Shown: positions 11,801-25,830, numbered from the stretch's first letter. The stretch is 64,000 nucleotides of DNA from Fratercula arctica (GCA_947846985.1 CANTUZ010000001.1:68899521-68963520); one strand, 5' to 3'. A program made the numbers and translations. The notes: generated by a model from the letters alone, not told the origin.

Positions 11801-14799
11801 TGGATTGGATTGGCCATGGCTGTGCCTTCTCCTGCCAACAGAACTGATGTTGTAGCCTTTTCCTACTAATTGTTTGTATAACAACTGTAAAACATAATGT
11901 TAATCAGAACAACTGCAACTGGTTCTGGTTTGTATCTGTTTTGTTTTAATCACCATTTTAGTATTAACATACAGTCCAAGATGGGCAGGGAGACCTATAT
12001 TACACTCGTGCATTGCTAACAAGCACCTAAAGCAGCATACTGTTTTGAACCTTATTAACCACCGAATTTTAAGCAGACTAAATTGTCAGCATTTATATTT
12101 GTAGGATACTTCACTGAGATTGTTTACATAAATATAAGTGAGAGGGAAAGGCAGAGAATGCATTGTGCAAGGACAGAGAAAGACAGGGAGAGGTCAGACC
12201 AACCATGAACCTAAGTGGAACAGAGTTTTCTAATTTAGACAAATCTTGTGAAGAGAACCAGATTTTGGAACTCTCCTTGTCACAGAACAAATTTCTTGAC
12301 CTGCAACAATTATCCACTGAAATTACACTAAAAAAGGGCAGATAAACTTGGTATGAGGGGCTTGTGCAGAGGGATGGCGAGGAGTAGAAACAGTGCTACT
12401 GCTGATGCTACAGAAAGCATTCATGAAGTAGCCAAGGACCTAAAGTGTCCTTCACAGGAAATAAAATAAACCATTGGTTCTTTCCTTAACTCTGTGGGGT
12501 TCAGTGGTAATTACATAGGAAAAGGTCTGTTTCTTGAGACAGAAATCTAAATTTCAGATGACAGTAGAGTTCTGATATGGATGAAAGCATGACACTGCAG
12601 GATGTGCTATCTAAAAGCAGGCCCTTTCTTTCCACTGTAGCTCTTTCTCCCCCCAAAAAAGCTGTGGCAAGAATTCAGGAGTAATTTAGAAAGGAACACG
12701 TAGAAGGACTTGGCCTTCTGGCTGTCCTCCTCAATCTCTTCATAAGCAAAAACACAAAATATTTTTGGAAGAGGACCACTATTAACTACCAGTAACAGGC
12801 CACACAGCCTTCCTAGCACCCACACTTTCTCCTGCTTAGATGTTCCTAAACCTTCTTTAATTCCATAATTGCAATGTTTATTCACCCATAAAATAAGCAT
12901 TTATTGTAACAAAGTTTTGGGGGGAGGAAACAATAGCACCTGGGATTTCAGTTGATTCTATCATAACTATTACTTTAACTTTAGTAAAAGAAAATAAAAT
13001 ATTCAGTCATTCTTACATGATAACATACGGTATTTTCTTTATTTAGACTAAGGCAAGATGGAGAATGAAAGGACAGTCTCCAGATTATAGCAGACTAAAG
13101 CCACTTATCTTTATTCCTGTATAAATTATTTATTTCCTAATATTCCTGAGACCTTTTTTTCTCCTTCCACCCCCGTATTTTATTTCTACTGTTACATTAG
13201 TATGGATTGAAATGAAACAATTCTTAAACATACTTTTAAGGAAACTTAATTTTATATAACAAACATTCTCCTGAACTGCCAATATGTAAATTATCAACTG
13301 ACTAGGGAGCAGTTACTTGCAAATAACACTGGATTGTGCTGAATTACAGTCAGCTGTACAACCACAGGATAGCTACATTTCCGACCAACGCATAGCGTTT
13401 TGAATGTCCCTATCCAGAGACAGATGACCTAGAGAGATGACATATGGGAAGAATCACCTGCCACACACACCTTTCACGTGAAGATACTCTGCCTCTCCAA
13501 ATGGAGCTTCATTGTCTTGCAACGGTCAAGGCTCTCTCACAGGTTTCCTGCCTGAACCCTCTCCTTCGTTAGGATGCTTGGACGCTTCTGAAGAAAGGCA
13601 ATCTTCTTTTAAAGACGTAAATAGTAAATGATAAATAAATAAATCAATAAAGAAGCTCGTAAATACATTTTTGTTACTGTATAATGATCATCAAGTTTTT
13701 ATCATGAGCTGAACTAGTTGAACAAATGATAGTGCTAAATGTCTCTCTCCCTTAGAAGTGACTGTATATACACTTACTATATGACAATATGAGTGAAGGG
13801 TTTCTTGATGACTGACTGACTGTGTCTGCAGAGCTGAACATAAACCAACACCAGTAGAACTCTACCATAGCAACCTTCTTCACAGTTCCTGCCCATGTCC
13901 ACGTTTCTGTTTCTCACTTCTAACCAGCATCAGCTCCAGTACAGCCCACAAGTAACCCCTCAGTGCAGCAGCATCATTAAACCATTGGTCAAGAGCCCTT
14001 ACACATAATACCACCATCAGTCCTTAAAGCGCATGGTCTCCAATGGCCTCCTCTTCTCAGTGGTGAGTGCACTCAGGTTCTCCATGTGAGATGCTGCTCA
14101 TTTCTTCACTTCTTCATTACAAGATTGGTCCCTCTAAGTGACAGAGACAGACATTTCCAAGTGATAAGAGAACACTGTTGAGCATATTAGCTAGAGAAGT
14201 TCTGTCTTTACTTTTTACAAATTCGGAAAGAAAGGCAGAGAGGGACTTTGGCCCAGACCCTCACAGATCCGCTTTCCACTGGGGCTAAATCAGTTGGCAT
14301 GATTCACTCCTAATAAATAATTTGATCAGTCTCTGTCACTTCCTACAGAGTCTCAAGTGACAACAAAAGGTGACAGTGTTGAATGATTCCACTTTCATCT
14401 ATTCCACTCGATTAAGGGGTTTAGTCTAATAAATTCTACTATATAAAAATAAGGATAAATGATGACAGGAGAGATGCAGCTCAGTCACTGCATAAAGAGA
14501 TTTGTTTGGGTTTTTTCCCCCTTCACATAAATAGAGGTCTTTCTAGGAAGGTGAGTTTGTATATACTTATCTTCAATTAAGCTCATGAAGCTTGCAGGGA
14601 GGCTGTAAAGCTCTGTAAGCTCACTGAGCTCTTAAGACTGGACGGCACTACCCCACGAGCACAGCGTTCAAAATCAGCAGAGACAGAGAACACCCAAACA
14701 TAACTCCCTTTAAATAGTCAGACCTTGTTAATCCAAGCTTAGTTTAACCAAGTGCCTGAGTATCTGAAATACTTAAGTGGCAACCTGTCTCCAAGTCTG
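8880..14799. other. Non-coding; one longer unassigned ORF
   Basis: No element or gene is recognised. The region includes a 169-codon open frame at 9415-9924 (+) that I cannot relate to any family and do not call as a gene. An A run lies at about 11229-11240 and a (TAAA)-like stretch at about 13628-13655. Confidence 0.45.
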
Positions 14800-15560
14800 A
14801 ATGCACCTTTGATTTGTTAATCTGATTGTAAGGATGGGGGTATCCTGTATGAAATGGAGTTTGCAAACAGCTTGGGATTAATCAGCCTTACATATTACAA
14901 AACAAAGTAGATTCCTGCCACTGTATTTATCATCAGGAAGGGCTGGCACCCTCTCTCCCTGACTGATTTATAGAATTGCACATTTGGCATAGCCGTGTAA
15001 TATTCAGACGGCAGAGTTTTCTAATAAGGATGTGCAATGAATGGAAATAAACTGAATGTACCTGAAATTATGCACCTAACTTTCAAGTACATTATGTCCC
15101 AGTAGCCTAAAAAAATAAATAAATCATTATTAGAATATATTAATTTTCTGGACAAGTATTAACAAACCTGATTCATGCATAGCATATTTGTCACCTTTAA
15201 AAGATTCATTTGTGCTTATTTGGCCTCTTAGCCATGTGTTTATTCTGTTCCAGTTCCAAGGAAATGTTACCCGTTAAATCTACTAGATTCTGATATGAGG
15301 CTGCCTGTCATTTTGGTTCTATTCAAAGGATTTCTTATGTTTGATATCTCCATGCCATTAATGCTGGGGCATCTGTCCATTTCCAAAAATGAGCTATCGC
15401 ACATCTGGCTGCTGGTAATAATTGCTTTATCAATGGCTCCTTCTCTGAGTCAATAACCTCATTTGGACTGTAGCAGGATAGGTTTGGTGTGCAGCCTAAC
15501 TAAAGTTATCTAATTCTGCAGCTCTGTGTTTCTATCGTATACATGAGACTGTCAGACGGA
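14800..15560. promoter_or_regulatory. Candidate conserved non-coding element (weak)
   Basis: This repeat-free stretch holds transcription-factor-like words. They include GGATTA (14875-14880, OTX/PITX-type core) followed by ATCAG, and E-box-like CATCTGTCC and CATCTGGCTGC near 15370-15410 close to TAATAATTGC. The call rests on motif density only. Motifs this short occur by chance, and conservation is untested. Confidence 0.2.
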
Positions 15561-18119
15561 CCCAGTGCTATGTCATTTGAGTTTGTAACAGAATAAAATA
15601 TATTTCTGAAGACGCATTCTCACACTCCTTCTCCAGAACAGGAAATATTTTTTCTGTATGTTTAATATTTTAACAAAATTCAAAGACTGGAATTAACAAT
15701 GGAAGGTTTGCTGGATTTTTTTCTTGCCTTGAATATACCCTACATATATATTTGCATACGTATATAAATATTGTGACTCCTTTTGGTGATATAGTTGGCT
15801 GTCATCTAGCTTAAATGCAGTAATATTGCAAAAAGGCCTTGTCACATTGTCAGAGTATTAACTAAACAGATAAGCTATTCATTAAAGATTTTTTCCCCAA
15901 AACCACAATATTTTTCATTAACCACATTTTTGAAGTTTCAAGTATTTCTCATTATGGAAAGTTATTGCATTGGATACAATGTCTTGGCTACCATGGAGTC
16001 ATTTGCTTTAGTTAAATGACACTACACAATTTAGACAGATGAAGCACTAGCCAGAAAGTATATCAGATGAATGGTATCGGGGTATCCTTATGAACGTACT
16101 TGATGTTTCAGTAGAGTGCAAATAATATAGGGGTTTGTACCTACCATCATTTCTGATAAATGCAGCAAAACCACATATGAAAATGCTTACGCTGAGGCAA
16201 AAGTGTCCATGCAACCACAGGAAATCAAGCCTCATCTGAGTGAAAATTAGGGCTTCCTGCTCCACTTTACAATCTGGTCATAATATAAAGGGATTTCAGC
16301 TGGAATGGTGGCACTGTTTCTTCCAGGTCAAATCTAATATACTATTGCTTTATTTTTTGTTAATATTTCCTAGCTAAAAATGCTAACCTTAGTTCACTTG
16401 GAAGCCTAAGGATATTTATATGCTAGGAAAAGTAGCAAAGTGCAAAGATTCTCAGGCTGACTTTTCTTACTACTGACTCAGGCTGGTAAATTCAGCCACT
16501 GTAGAATATCACTATGTGGGTCAAACCAAAGTCACGCTCAGACTCAACGGTGCCCACACTAGAAACTCTGCCTGTCTTTTTGGGTTGGACATATCATGTA
16601 CAAACACAGACATATGGCTCTGGATTGAGCTGACTCAGGTGGAATCAGATTTAGTGTTTAATGGTTGGTATGTTTAATGCCACCAGTGGTATCTAAGCAT
16701 CATTGAGAACCAGCATTTATGTGCTCCTTCCTGCTCTGGTCGCTGGCATTCAGGAAATTACTCTAACTTATTTAAGTCTTTGTCCCTCATTATGTTCATT
16801 TTTGAGTCTGAGAAAGAATATTAGGGAAACTAACATTTGCCTGTTCTGATAGTATTGCTGTGACAAAAGTAGTAAAGATGTGAAACAAATGGCTATTGAG
16901 ATAAGACTGATCTTGTCTTCTTTGAAAACTTAATCCGCTCTTATCCATTTTAGTCCTCTTCTTTCCGTGACCCACACTTGCAGTCATTTGCACCTCTGAG
17001 AGCCACACGGTGAGGCAGACACCTCAGGTGTAAGGTAGCCTCCAGTATAGATGTTTACGCAGGCTGTTTTATTCAAGGCAGTGACAGCGAAAACATGCAG
17101 TTGTGGCAAATTAAGGCAATGGAGACTAACTAGTCCTCTGCTCCTCCCTGTATGTCATTTGCATAAGCATCTAGTCTCTTCAGACCATTTTGCCCTCTGC
17201 TTTGCCTGGAAGTAAGCTATTGGTATGATTCTGCTCACTCTCCTGTTTGCTATACTACACATCACATTGTGCCTACCATTTCTTTGGCATCTGGGATATC
17301 GGTGCCTGGGAACAAATTCCATTAACAAGCTTGCAGACTGATGGAACTCTTACACTGCAAATACTCAGCTCTGCATCTCTGCTTCCTCTTTCTCCATTGC
17401 TTAAAACTCAAAGAATTGATCTTCAGGGCCTACCCTGCAACCTCATTGATATTAGCAGCTTGATGTCACACCCCACATATCTGTTAGTACTATTCTGTAT
17501 CAATGTCAAGCAAAACAGATAACTGATCGTATCTGCCACAACTAGGCAGGAATTCATAGCATCACAAAAGACAGTACGTGGCTTTATCATCCAACTGGGA
17601 GAGTGGTTTGGGACAACTTGCTTATTCACTCTTGGGAGGTGAAAGGAAATATGCTCAAATCATGGAATTCTTTGCCCGGTATTTGCTGTGCATAGCAACA
17701 GTGAGCGACTATTTCCCTAAGACATCAAGCTACTGCGACTATTGCTGAAGCACAGAAATACAGCTGTTTTAAGAACATGGTTGTTTCTCTGTTACGCTGC
17801 TTCACAGCTGTCTCAGAGACCAGTGGGAAAATTGGAAGCAGTTCTGAGGTCACAGAAGACAAAAACCCAACATCTTTCCAGCAGTAGTAGCACTACAGCA
17901 TGAGCTACTTGGACAAGAACAAAGGAGCTGTATACTAAGTTGACAAATGATCCCATTGCATATTACCTTCTTGAGCCAAAAACACAAGTTCACTTTAGAA
18001 GGAGCCAACTGCACTGGAAATATAGCAGTAAGTAACAGAATCATCTCATGAAACAAAAGCACATCCATTAAGACAGAGGACTCTGTCCCAGCCATGGAGC
18101 TGCAACTTACCCATATGAG
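15561..18119. other. Non-coding, AT-rich
   Basis: I see no recognisable gene or mobile element. Sequence from about 17700 to 18119 could contain the decayed upstream part of the Harbinger-like ORF that follows, but I cannot align it. Confidence 0.45.
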
Positions 18120-18530
18120 AAATTCCATATGCTGTTTGTTGCTATTTGTTATCCAAAAGAACATCTGGGCAGCTAGTAGTCAGTTGCCTATCAAGAGGAG
18201 GTGGGAAAATCTACTATTGATGAAGTGGTCATCGAAGTTTGTGAGGAAATTAATTCATTGCTGTCCCCCAGGGCTGTCAAAATGGAAAGTACTGATGAAG
18301 TAATGATGAGGTTTGAACAAATGGGTTTCTTGAACTGTGCAACTCCAACTGATCAGACACATATCCTCATCCTGTGCCTGTGAATGTATATTACCAGGAT
18401 AGGATACTATTCCATCATCATTTATTGTGCAGTCGAGGTAGAATGCTCATGGACACATATATTGGATGCATAGCGTGCAACGCCAAGATATTCTTAAAAT
18501 GTGCCTTCTTTCAATATGGGCAAAACAAAT
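18120..18530 (+). pseudogene. PIF/Harbinger-type DDE nuclease remnant
   Basis: The plus strand retains blocks typical of PIF/Harbinger nucleases. The helix-turn-helix region reads SVAYQEEVGKSTIDEVVIEV (from 18180), preceded in the same frame by two adjacent TAG stops at 18174-18179. Next come FEQMGFLNC and the DGTHIPI-like box, here DQTHILIL, with the first catalytic aspartate codon GAT at 18351-18353. After a stop at about 18381 and a frame shift, MDTYIGCIACNAKIF follows (frame of 18434). It corresponds to the family's GW-G-VHDAR-F block, with the second catalytic aspartate replaced by asparagine (AAC, 18479-18481). The C-terminal part is unclear; possible traces reach about 18720. The encoded enzyme would cut DNA for transposition with a separate Myb-like partner; no partner gene is visible. 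It is dead: stops, frameshift, altered active site. It does not look like a copy of the conserved HARBI1 gene. Confidence 0.72.
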
Positions 18531-20589
18531 AATCAATTTGTTTGGACTACAGCATCCATACAACCATACAGCTAAAGTTATTCTGGATTTTTCTGTTTGG
18601 TACACAGAGCTACAGAGCTACAGGACTACTTTGAATTGGACTCATTCCCTTCTTTGCACATTTAGTGGAGTTCAGCTTGGTTTAAAAAGAAAGCAGGCCC
18701 ATGAGATGCATTAATGCCACTGAAAATCATGCAAGCACTACTTGGAAAACATTTTCTCCCATCCAGCTTATAAAATTGTTAATGAATTTCTCATCTCTCC
18801 AGCACTGCATATCAGGTGACTGCTCATAATCTGGGATCCTTCAGTGTCTCCCCAAGGAATGGGACAGTATGTTGTACAGCTCAGAGTAACAAAGAATAAA
18901 TTCTTAGCAGCTGAAACGTGACCATTCTGGTCTAGAATAATCTCTCAAAGCTCCACCATGTCCTGCTCTCTCCTCTCTCAGTGCTATGAAATCTCTCTGA
19001 AAATAACTCAAGTCACCTTCCTTTGATCCTCTTCAGTCTCATTTTCTTCTCTGATTAACTTTACATCAACGACACTGTTCTCCTGCTTACATTTCTCTTC
19101 ATTCTTGTCTCCCTTCCTTGCTTCCTTCTCCTCAAGTTCCTGCTCTTCTCATCACTATCAAAGTACCCTATCAAATTCAGAACTCTGTTACCCTGTTGGA
19201 TGGTCTTCTATACAACAGATTTCTCTTTAATTTGTCAAACACAGGTGTGGTTGTTCCTGAAGAAGAGAAGAAAACAAGAAATCATAGAGCACTTGCCTTC
19301 TATTTATTCCTCACATATGGTGCTGTACATGAAGAAGTAAGTTTTTATCTCTAAAGACTATTCTTTATGTGGGTTTTCCATTTTTACCAGCAGATCCCTA
19401 CCATGTGGAACTTTCATCAAGGACTTATTCCAAGAAAAGAAGCAATGAGACAATTTTACCCTTCAGATTTACAAAAAAAACATACTGTGGAGAAAAGAAG
19501 AGGACAAAGAACGAAAAGCAACAACCAAACCAACATACAGGAGCAATAGTGGATATCTTGAAAATTTAGAAGATTTCCACAGTTTCAGATGTCAAGATGG
19601 AAAGGAAAGCAAGTAACAAGCCCGCTATCATTCCAGCTATGCCATCTATGGTGAGGAAAACTTGTGTACGATAGATCAACTGATAGAGAGACAAGTTAAA
19701 AATATTAGAAAACTGAAGTTCTCAGAATTTTACCTAAATTTTTTGGACTTAAAAATTCCCTTCATTAGGAACAGGCAAAAATTATATCGTTTCTACACTG
19801 AATTAACATCAGCAAATCTTAACAGTCAGGATGTTTGGGGAGGTAGCAAGTTCCTTTACAGAGAACTCATGACATTTATAACCCTCTTTTAATCATGCCT
19901 TTTATTTTTTTAAATATCATATCAAAGGGCTGGAAAGTGTTGCTTGAAGTTGGGGGTTGGTTTATTTATTTAAGTATTTATTGATGTATTTATTTAAATC
20001 CCTCCACTTGGCCAGAGTTTTGAAGTAGCTGTTAAGAACTGGGAGGAAATAAAGGGAATGTTGTGTTTGAGGATAACAGCGCCACATGCAACTGCAGCTA
20101 AATCAAGTACAGAAAGCAGATATTTAAGAACCCACTTCAATATTTTGCAATAGCCATTGTAATAAGACTAAAGATGACAGAACTCCGTCTTCTCATCCTA
20201 GGCACCTGTCTCTTTTGTGCAGGAAACCTCTTCTACCCTCTCTGAGTGTGTGAATAGCTCCTAAGAGCTGTAGATAAATGTCTCTTTGGAGCATCATTAT
20301 GTTTCTGGAGAGATTCTGTCTCGCATTCATAGGCGCTGCCTTTTACTCAGATTACAGACCCATACTCTCAGTTCTTCCTGATACATTTTAGGTAGAGCTT
20401 CATTAAAAAAAAAATGAAGTTCTTTCTTGCTGTTTTAAGGTAATATATCAGAGGTTGACCCAAACCAGCATCCGCACTGTAACATTCACAAACACATACA
20501 CACCATGACTTCATTTTAACCTGGAGTCAGGTGAAAATTCAGTTGGCGTAAGTTTGCCAATCACGTAAGCCATCACATTGCTTCCACAT
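18531..20589. other. Non-coding
   Basis: There is a pyrimidine-rich stretch at about 18950-19150 and TTTA-type low complexity at about 19960-20000. No gene is recognised. Confidence 0.45.
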
Positions 20590-21006
20590 TGTATTGGGTT
20601 TACATGGCAAAATTCTGGTAGTGGGGAGCCTGCAGGGGTGGCTTCTGTGAGAAGAGACCAGGGGCTGCCCTTCCAGATGGCTCCAAAGTGGACAACCTGC
20701 TGGCCAAAGCTGAGCCCATCAGTGATGCTGCTGGATTCTGTGCGATAACATATTTAAGAAAAGGTAATAAATGCTGCACAGTCACTGTGAGGGAGAGGAG
20801 TGAGAAAAAATACGAGAGAACCAACCCTGCAGACACTAAGGTCACTGAAGGAGGGGAAGGAGATGCTCCAGGTGCTGGAGCAAAGATTACCCTGCAGCCC
20901 ATGAAGGAGACCATGGTGAAGAAGGTTGTTCACATACAGAACATAAAGGACCATGTCAGAGCACGTGTCCACCCTACAGCCCATGGAAGACCCCACACCG
21001 GAGCAG
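20590..21006 (+). mobile_element. Truncated ERV LTR, second copy
   Basis: The copy begins with TGTATTGGGTTTACATGGCA at 20590, a typical TG-start LTR end. It continues through the same ordered landmarks as the copy at 661-885: GGTAGTGGGGAGCCTGCAGG, GTGAGAAGAGACCAGG, and the TATA-like CATATTTAAG at 20749-20758. It then shows the module (C)CCTGCAGCCCATG at about 20890, repeated with variation near 20973. Similarity stops after CCGGAGCAG at about 21006, and the 3' half with its polyadenylation signal is missing. It is better preserved than the first copy. The 173-codon frame at 20688-21209 reads through LTR sequence into the flank and is not considered a gene. Family recognition is from memory of bird LTRs. 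Confidence 0.7.
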
Positions 21007-21303
21007 AAGTTGATCGTTACATGCTTGAGTATGATTCTTATATCATGAAAGAAACTAAACTAGGTAAAGATCCAAGCATCGATCTTGTCATGTTCTCCCA
21101 GGCAGTGGAACGGCTAGACCCAGATACATGGCATAGCTGTAAGGCTGAACTGCATTTTTCACAGCTACGGGGGAAAATAACAAGGAATCTAAGAAAAAAA
21201 AACTTCTAGAAACAGTACACAATAATGGCAGAGAAATGTGACTCATAACTGAGATAAAAACAGCAAGACCTCTGAATCAAGCAGAAGTTTTAAAAGAGGT
21301 GAG

Positions 21304-21340
21304 ATTTAAAACATAAATTGGATATTTAAAACATAAATTG
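21304..21340 (+). repeat. Short tandem duplication, period 20
   Basis: ATTTAAAACATAAATTG occurs at 21304-21320 and again at 21324-21340, with identical copies, indicating a recent slippage event. Confidence 0.9.
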
Positions 21341-24300
21341 AAGTATTTATTTTTTTTAAGCAGTCACGGTGATGGGAATAACTTGAAGAATGTGATGTCT
21401 CTTAGGTAAGGAGTGGGCAGAAGGAACCGTGTTAAAGAAACAAAAGCAATTATAAACTGACATTAGTTGTGATCTTCCTTATTCAGATAGCCTTACATGA
21501 CATTCAGAACAGTACCTTGCATGAATCCATTTCCTTTACAGTAAAGAAGTCCTAATTTCTCTAGTTCTTTAGAAGTTGCAACTAAAATAATTCTTCTCTC
21601 CAGTACCTGACCAGTATTCTCTGGTTTCCACAAATCCTGTCCACCCTCAAAACCTGAGAGTGCTGTAATCTCTCCCCCTATACCCTAACAGGCTCCACTT
21701 CTGTGTGCCTTTGTGTGTGGTTTTTCTAGCCGTGTAAGGCTTTTGTTGTTTTTTTGATTCATTATAGTGGGTTTATTTCTTTAATTCCAGTATTTCTGTA
21801 CTTTAACATCATTTGTTGTTTTCCACAGTTTCTTCAAGATCTTTCTTCTATGGTCCAACTAAAAACTCAGAAGTCTAGCAAGGGACAGAGAAAAGTTACA
21901 GAGAAAGTAAGTCAATTCAGACTCTGTAGGTTTGTGTTGGAAGTCAGCATTCATCTTCAGATCAGACAAAAAATACAAGCTATTTCCTAAAGACACTTCT
22001 CTTGTGGTGGCACGTGTTTTCAGATTAGTCCTCTGAACGTGGCAGAGGTTTGGATGGGGAACACCAGTTCTGCCCTGTTCCTACTCCACATTAAGAGTGT
22101 TCACAAACAGCTATTATTTCACAAGAAAAAAAGATTAACAAATTAATTTATTTCCCTTCTCCCAGAACACTACTTTTGAACGCAAAGTAGAACTAGACAT
22201 TTGGAAGCAGGGAAGCAGGAAAAGAAGGATCAGATGCTTCTAGGCAAATTTACCGCTTGAATTTTCCATGTTGCACCCATTTCACAGCCATCCTTTGAAA
22301 ACATTCACGTTGATTTGTGGGGTTGTGAAAGGCTCAAAATCAAACAAAACCGAATGGTTTAGTACGCAACAGGAGCGGGTCATTTCCTGCTATTTCTGGT
22401 CATTCTGCCTGTGCCTGGAGCGTGAGGGAGTGAGGGAAGGGGGAAGGAGCATCGCGGTGGAAGTGCCAGGCTCCTGAAGTTCAGAATAAATCTGTCTCCT
22501 GGCAACTCTGCACATTTGCTTTCCTTTCCCTCTCCCAAGTGTTGTGGTACAGCGGAATATAAAGTCCGTAACAACTTCACGTCGTCCTGCTGAAAAAATA
22601 CAACAGAATGCACGGCAAAGTAAACACACAAGTGAATCAGAAAATGGAGTCTCTCCTACCCAGACACATTCCATCCTTCCATGTAAAAAGACGCTGAAAA
22701 TACTACTCCTGCATAATCATCTGTTCTTTAAAACTAAAGACTCAAGGAAGAGGAGTGGCTCCAGAGCCGATGCCTGCACGACACTACTGCTGGAATGCCT
22801 GCTGTGCCGGTAACAATACTAACTGCAGAGTGCTAAGCCTAGTTCTCGGCATATATCCTGCTCTCTGTCTCTTCCTAACTCTCTTTTTTGCACCAGTCAC
22901 TTCTAAATTTGTCAGGTATCTTAAACTATGACACAAATGTTTTAGGATTAACATTCAAAACATAATTTCATATCAGACTCCCCTTCTCTGAGCAAGTCTG
23001 GTTGCGGCCACAGATGGAGTATGTTTCCCTTTACCGCCTCTTTACTTCTTTCATTTCAGAAAGAAGGGAAGCAACCAGGAAGGTGGTTTTAACTAACACG
23101 TGGTTGTTATCATAGCTCAGATTAAGAAGGTAATATCCAGCTCAGTGGTGGTAGCCTCTGAAGATGAACTCCCTCCTTCTCTTGCAATTGTGGTATTGAG
23201 TTCAAATCTGCATATATGATGGACAGGCAAACCCTGCTTTCCGTAGGCACTGGCCTCATCTTACAGATGGACAAGGCCTCAGATGACACAAAATAGCTCC
23301 CTACCACACTCCATTTGTCTAAATCACTTTCTGTCCCTGACGATAAAAGGAGAAAATCCATTTTAAGAATGAACCTGCTCATAATATCCACATTTTCCCA
23401 GTAAGGATTTTTCAGGCAGGAAGTAGTCCAGAGGAAAAGATTTAAAGTATTCTTAAATTTCTTTTATGAGCCAGCCTATCAGCTCCTAATTTCATAGACC
23501 TTCTGACACAATCAAAGGCAGCTTTCCCTCTTGTCTTACAGGTACTCTGTTCCAAGCTGAAGCCAGAAATAAGCCCCCAATGTGACTCAGGTGACTGATC
23601 ACACTAGAAAGAGTAAAAAACAGTGACAGAAAATTCACAAAGAACCTGTGGCCTGCTATGTTTTGCATGATCCATTGTTGACCAGTGAATAAATTTATAA
23701 AATGACAGCTTAGAGACAGGGGGGGAAAGAGCCAGTGGCGAAGAATACAATATATTTCTATCACATCTCCCCATCTCTATTAACAGAATGGCAAGAAAGG
23801 GGGTACCCGCCGCTCTAAAAATTAAGACAAGTGCAGTTTCCTCTGCTAAAAGGTTTCCTCAGTAACTTGGCAGTGTGTAGTTGTTATTTCCCAAACTTTC
23901 TTTCTGCTCTGAAATCCTGTGCTACCCTCCTGTGACATTTTCTTGCATGCACTCCACTGAAGTTTGGGTCTATTGTTTCACCACAAGGGAGCTGATCCTT
24001 CAGCAGTTGCTTATTTATTGAGGTCACTTGAGGTCAGTGATGTGTGGGTTTTATGGGGTGCTTTTTTTTTTTTTTTTTTTTTTTCCCCCCCCGAATACGG
24101 TCAATCTGGGCTGTAGGAATTCCTTTAATTTTACAAAGGGGGAGGCAGACGGGGAGGAGTTTGGTTTTAAAATTACACACATTTCAAACACATAGGTCTG
24201 TACCTGCATTGTATGTATCACTGGCTATTTTCAACACGTGTCGCCCTCCTGTCACAATTTTTGTTTGATATTAATGGACCCGTATGTTTTTTCATGAGCA

Positions 24301-25830
24301 AGATCTTAGTCCTTTATGTCTCACTGAGGGTTTTTTTGTGTTATGCAGCAAGGAAGGGCTACTCTGCCTTACCTCTCACATTGCCTTCTTGCCTGGGTGA
24401 CAGGGGATTTGTTGACATTTGCTGTGTGCCCTGTTGCTATTATAAATCGGAAGCTACATTTCAAGCTTCAGCACACTCAGAGTTAAGCTGCACTGGAAAG
24501 AGGACAACGGAAAATATAAATGGAAGAAATTTGAAGATGTGAAAAGGGAATTATTTGAAGGAGGTTTTTCTTTTACTTTAAAGCACTTAAGAAACAGAGT
24601 GAGAAAAAAATCCTTATAAATGGGGGGTTCTTTTGCTTTGTTTTCAAAGCCAGATGCCTAAAGTTAAGGTTCTAACTCTGTGTTTAGTCATCGGAGTTTG
24701 CCTTCCACTAAAACCACTCTTAAATCTTCCCTTGGAACAATCCTCAGTACAAAAAGTATAGATTTTGTGATGTGAAATGTTTTCCACAATTTTGAAATTG
24801 TCTTTCTAAATAGTGCTTAATGTCAGGATTTTAATGAATTGAGGAATTTGGCTAAAAAACCACTACTTGTAGAGTTTCAGTTTTCATTTTAAAAGCTTTT
24901 CATTTCTGTTCGTGTAATATACAATAAATGAATTCCAACTATTGAAAAAATAAAGAAAAGTCAGAGCAAAGTAGATTTTACAAATTGGGCCAAATAAAAT
25001 ATTTCGGCTGAACAGAAATCAAATAATATTTCTTTTTAAAAGTCAATTTATAGGAAATTTCTAAAAAAAGTCTGTTCTCCTGTGTTCTATTCCAAAAGTC
25101 AAGGGGTGTTTTATAACAGGAATTTTCCCTGAAATTAAAAACCGGGTTCTCCTGTAACTCCAATGCCCAGATTTTCTAGTCATTTAGAAGCTTCAAGTGA
25201 CTTTAAAAAGAGCGTGAGTGCAAATCAGTTTATTTATCTGGAGTACTTACAGTGATGTCCATCCGGTGAAAAGAAGTGTAATGCAGGGAGTTAATTTTGT
25301 AAATATGGCCACAATTTGATACCACAATCCTTAAAAAAATAGAACAAATAGAAAGCATGAAACAATAGAGAGGAAGTGTATAATTTGGAAATATTTTTCA
25401 TGACCCATTTTAACTTGTTTCACAATGTTTCTTCTTTTTTTTCTCCCGGATAATTTACTGCATAATTCAAACCTGCAGATAATTTTGACCTCTTTTGCTT
25501 TATTAATAGCTATTAAATTTTATTTAAGCTTGCTCATTTTTCAAGGCATGGGTGGGATAAAGGGAAGCTTCTAATTTTGCATCCTGCTCTAATCTCCGAT
25601 TTGAGAGTGCTATAGGCTGGGGTTTTACATAGTAATACACGGGCAGCAGATAGAGAGATTTGATACACACCCGCACCTATGGATATAAACCTACAGAGCG
25701 GCCTGTACGTTTTGCAGTGGCAGCTGACCATAATAGTCCCTTTTGGACTTCAAATCAGCGACTCTCTCTGTGAGGGAAGGTCCTATATTTTATAGTTGGA
25801 TTGGGGTCGGGGTTTTGGTTTGTGGTTGCT
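21341..25830. other. Non-coding
   Basis: No gene or element is recognised. A T run of about 23 bases at 24062-24084 is followed by a short C run. Several open frames of 80-109 codons occur on both strands without family resemblance. Confidence 0.45.

Noticed and set aside
20688..21209. 173-codon frame as a possible gene
   Set aside because: Most of it is LTR sequence; no retroviral or host protein family resemblance is visible.
24062..24084. Poly(T) run as a reversed retrogene tail or SINE
   Set aside because: No gene-like or tRNA-like sequence adjoins it on the relevant side.
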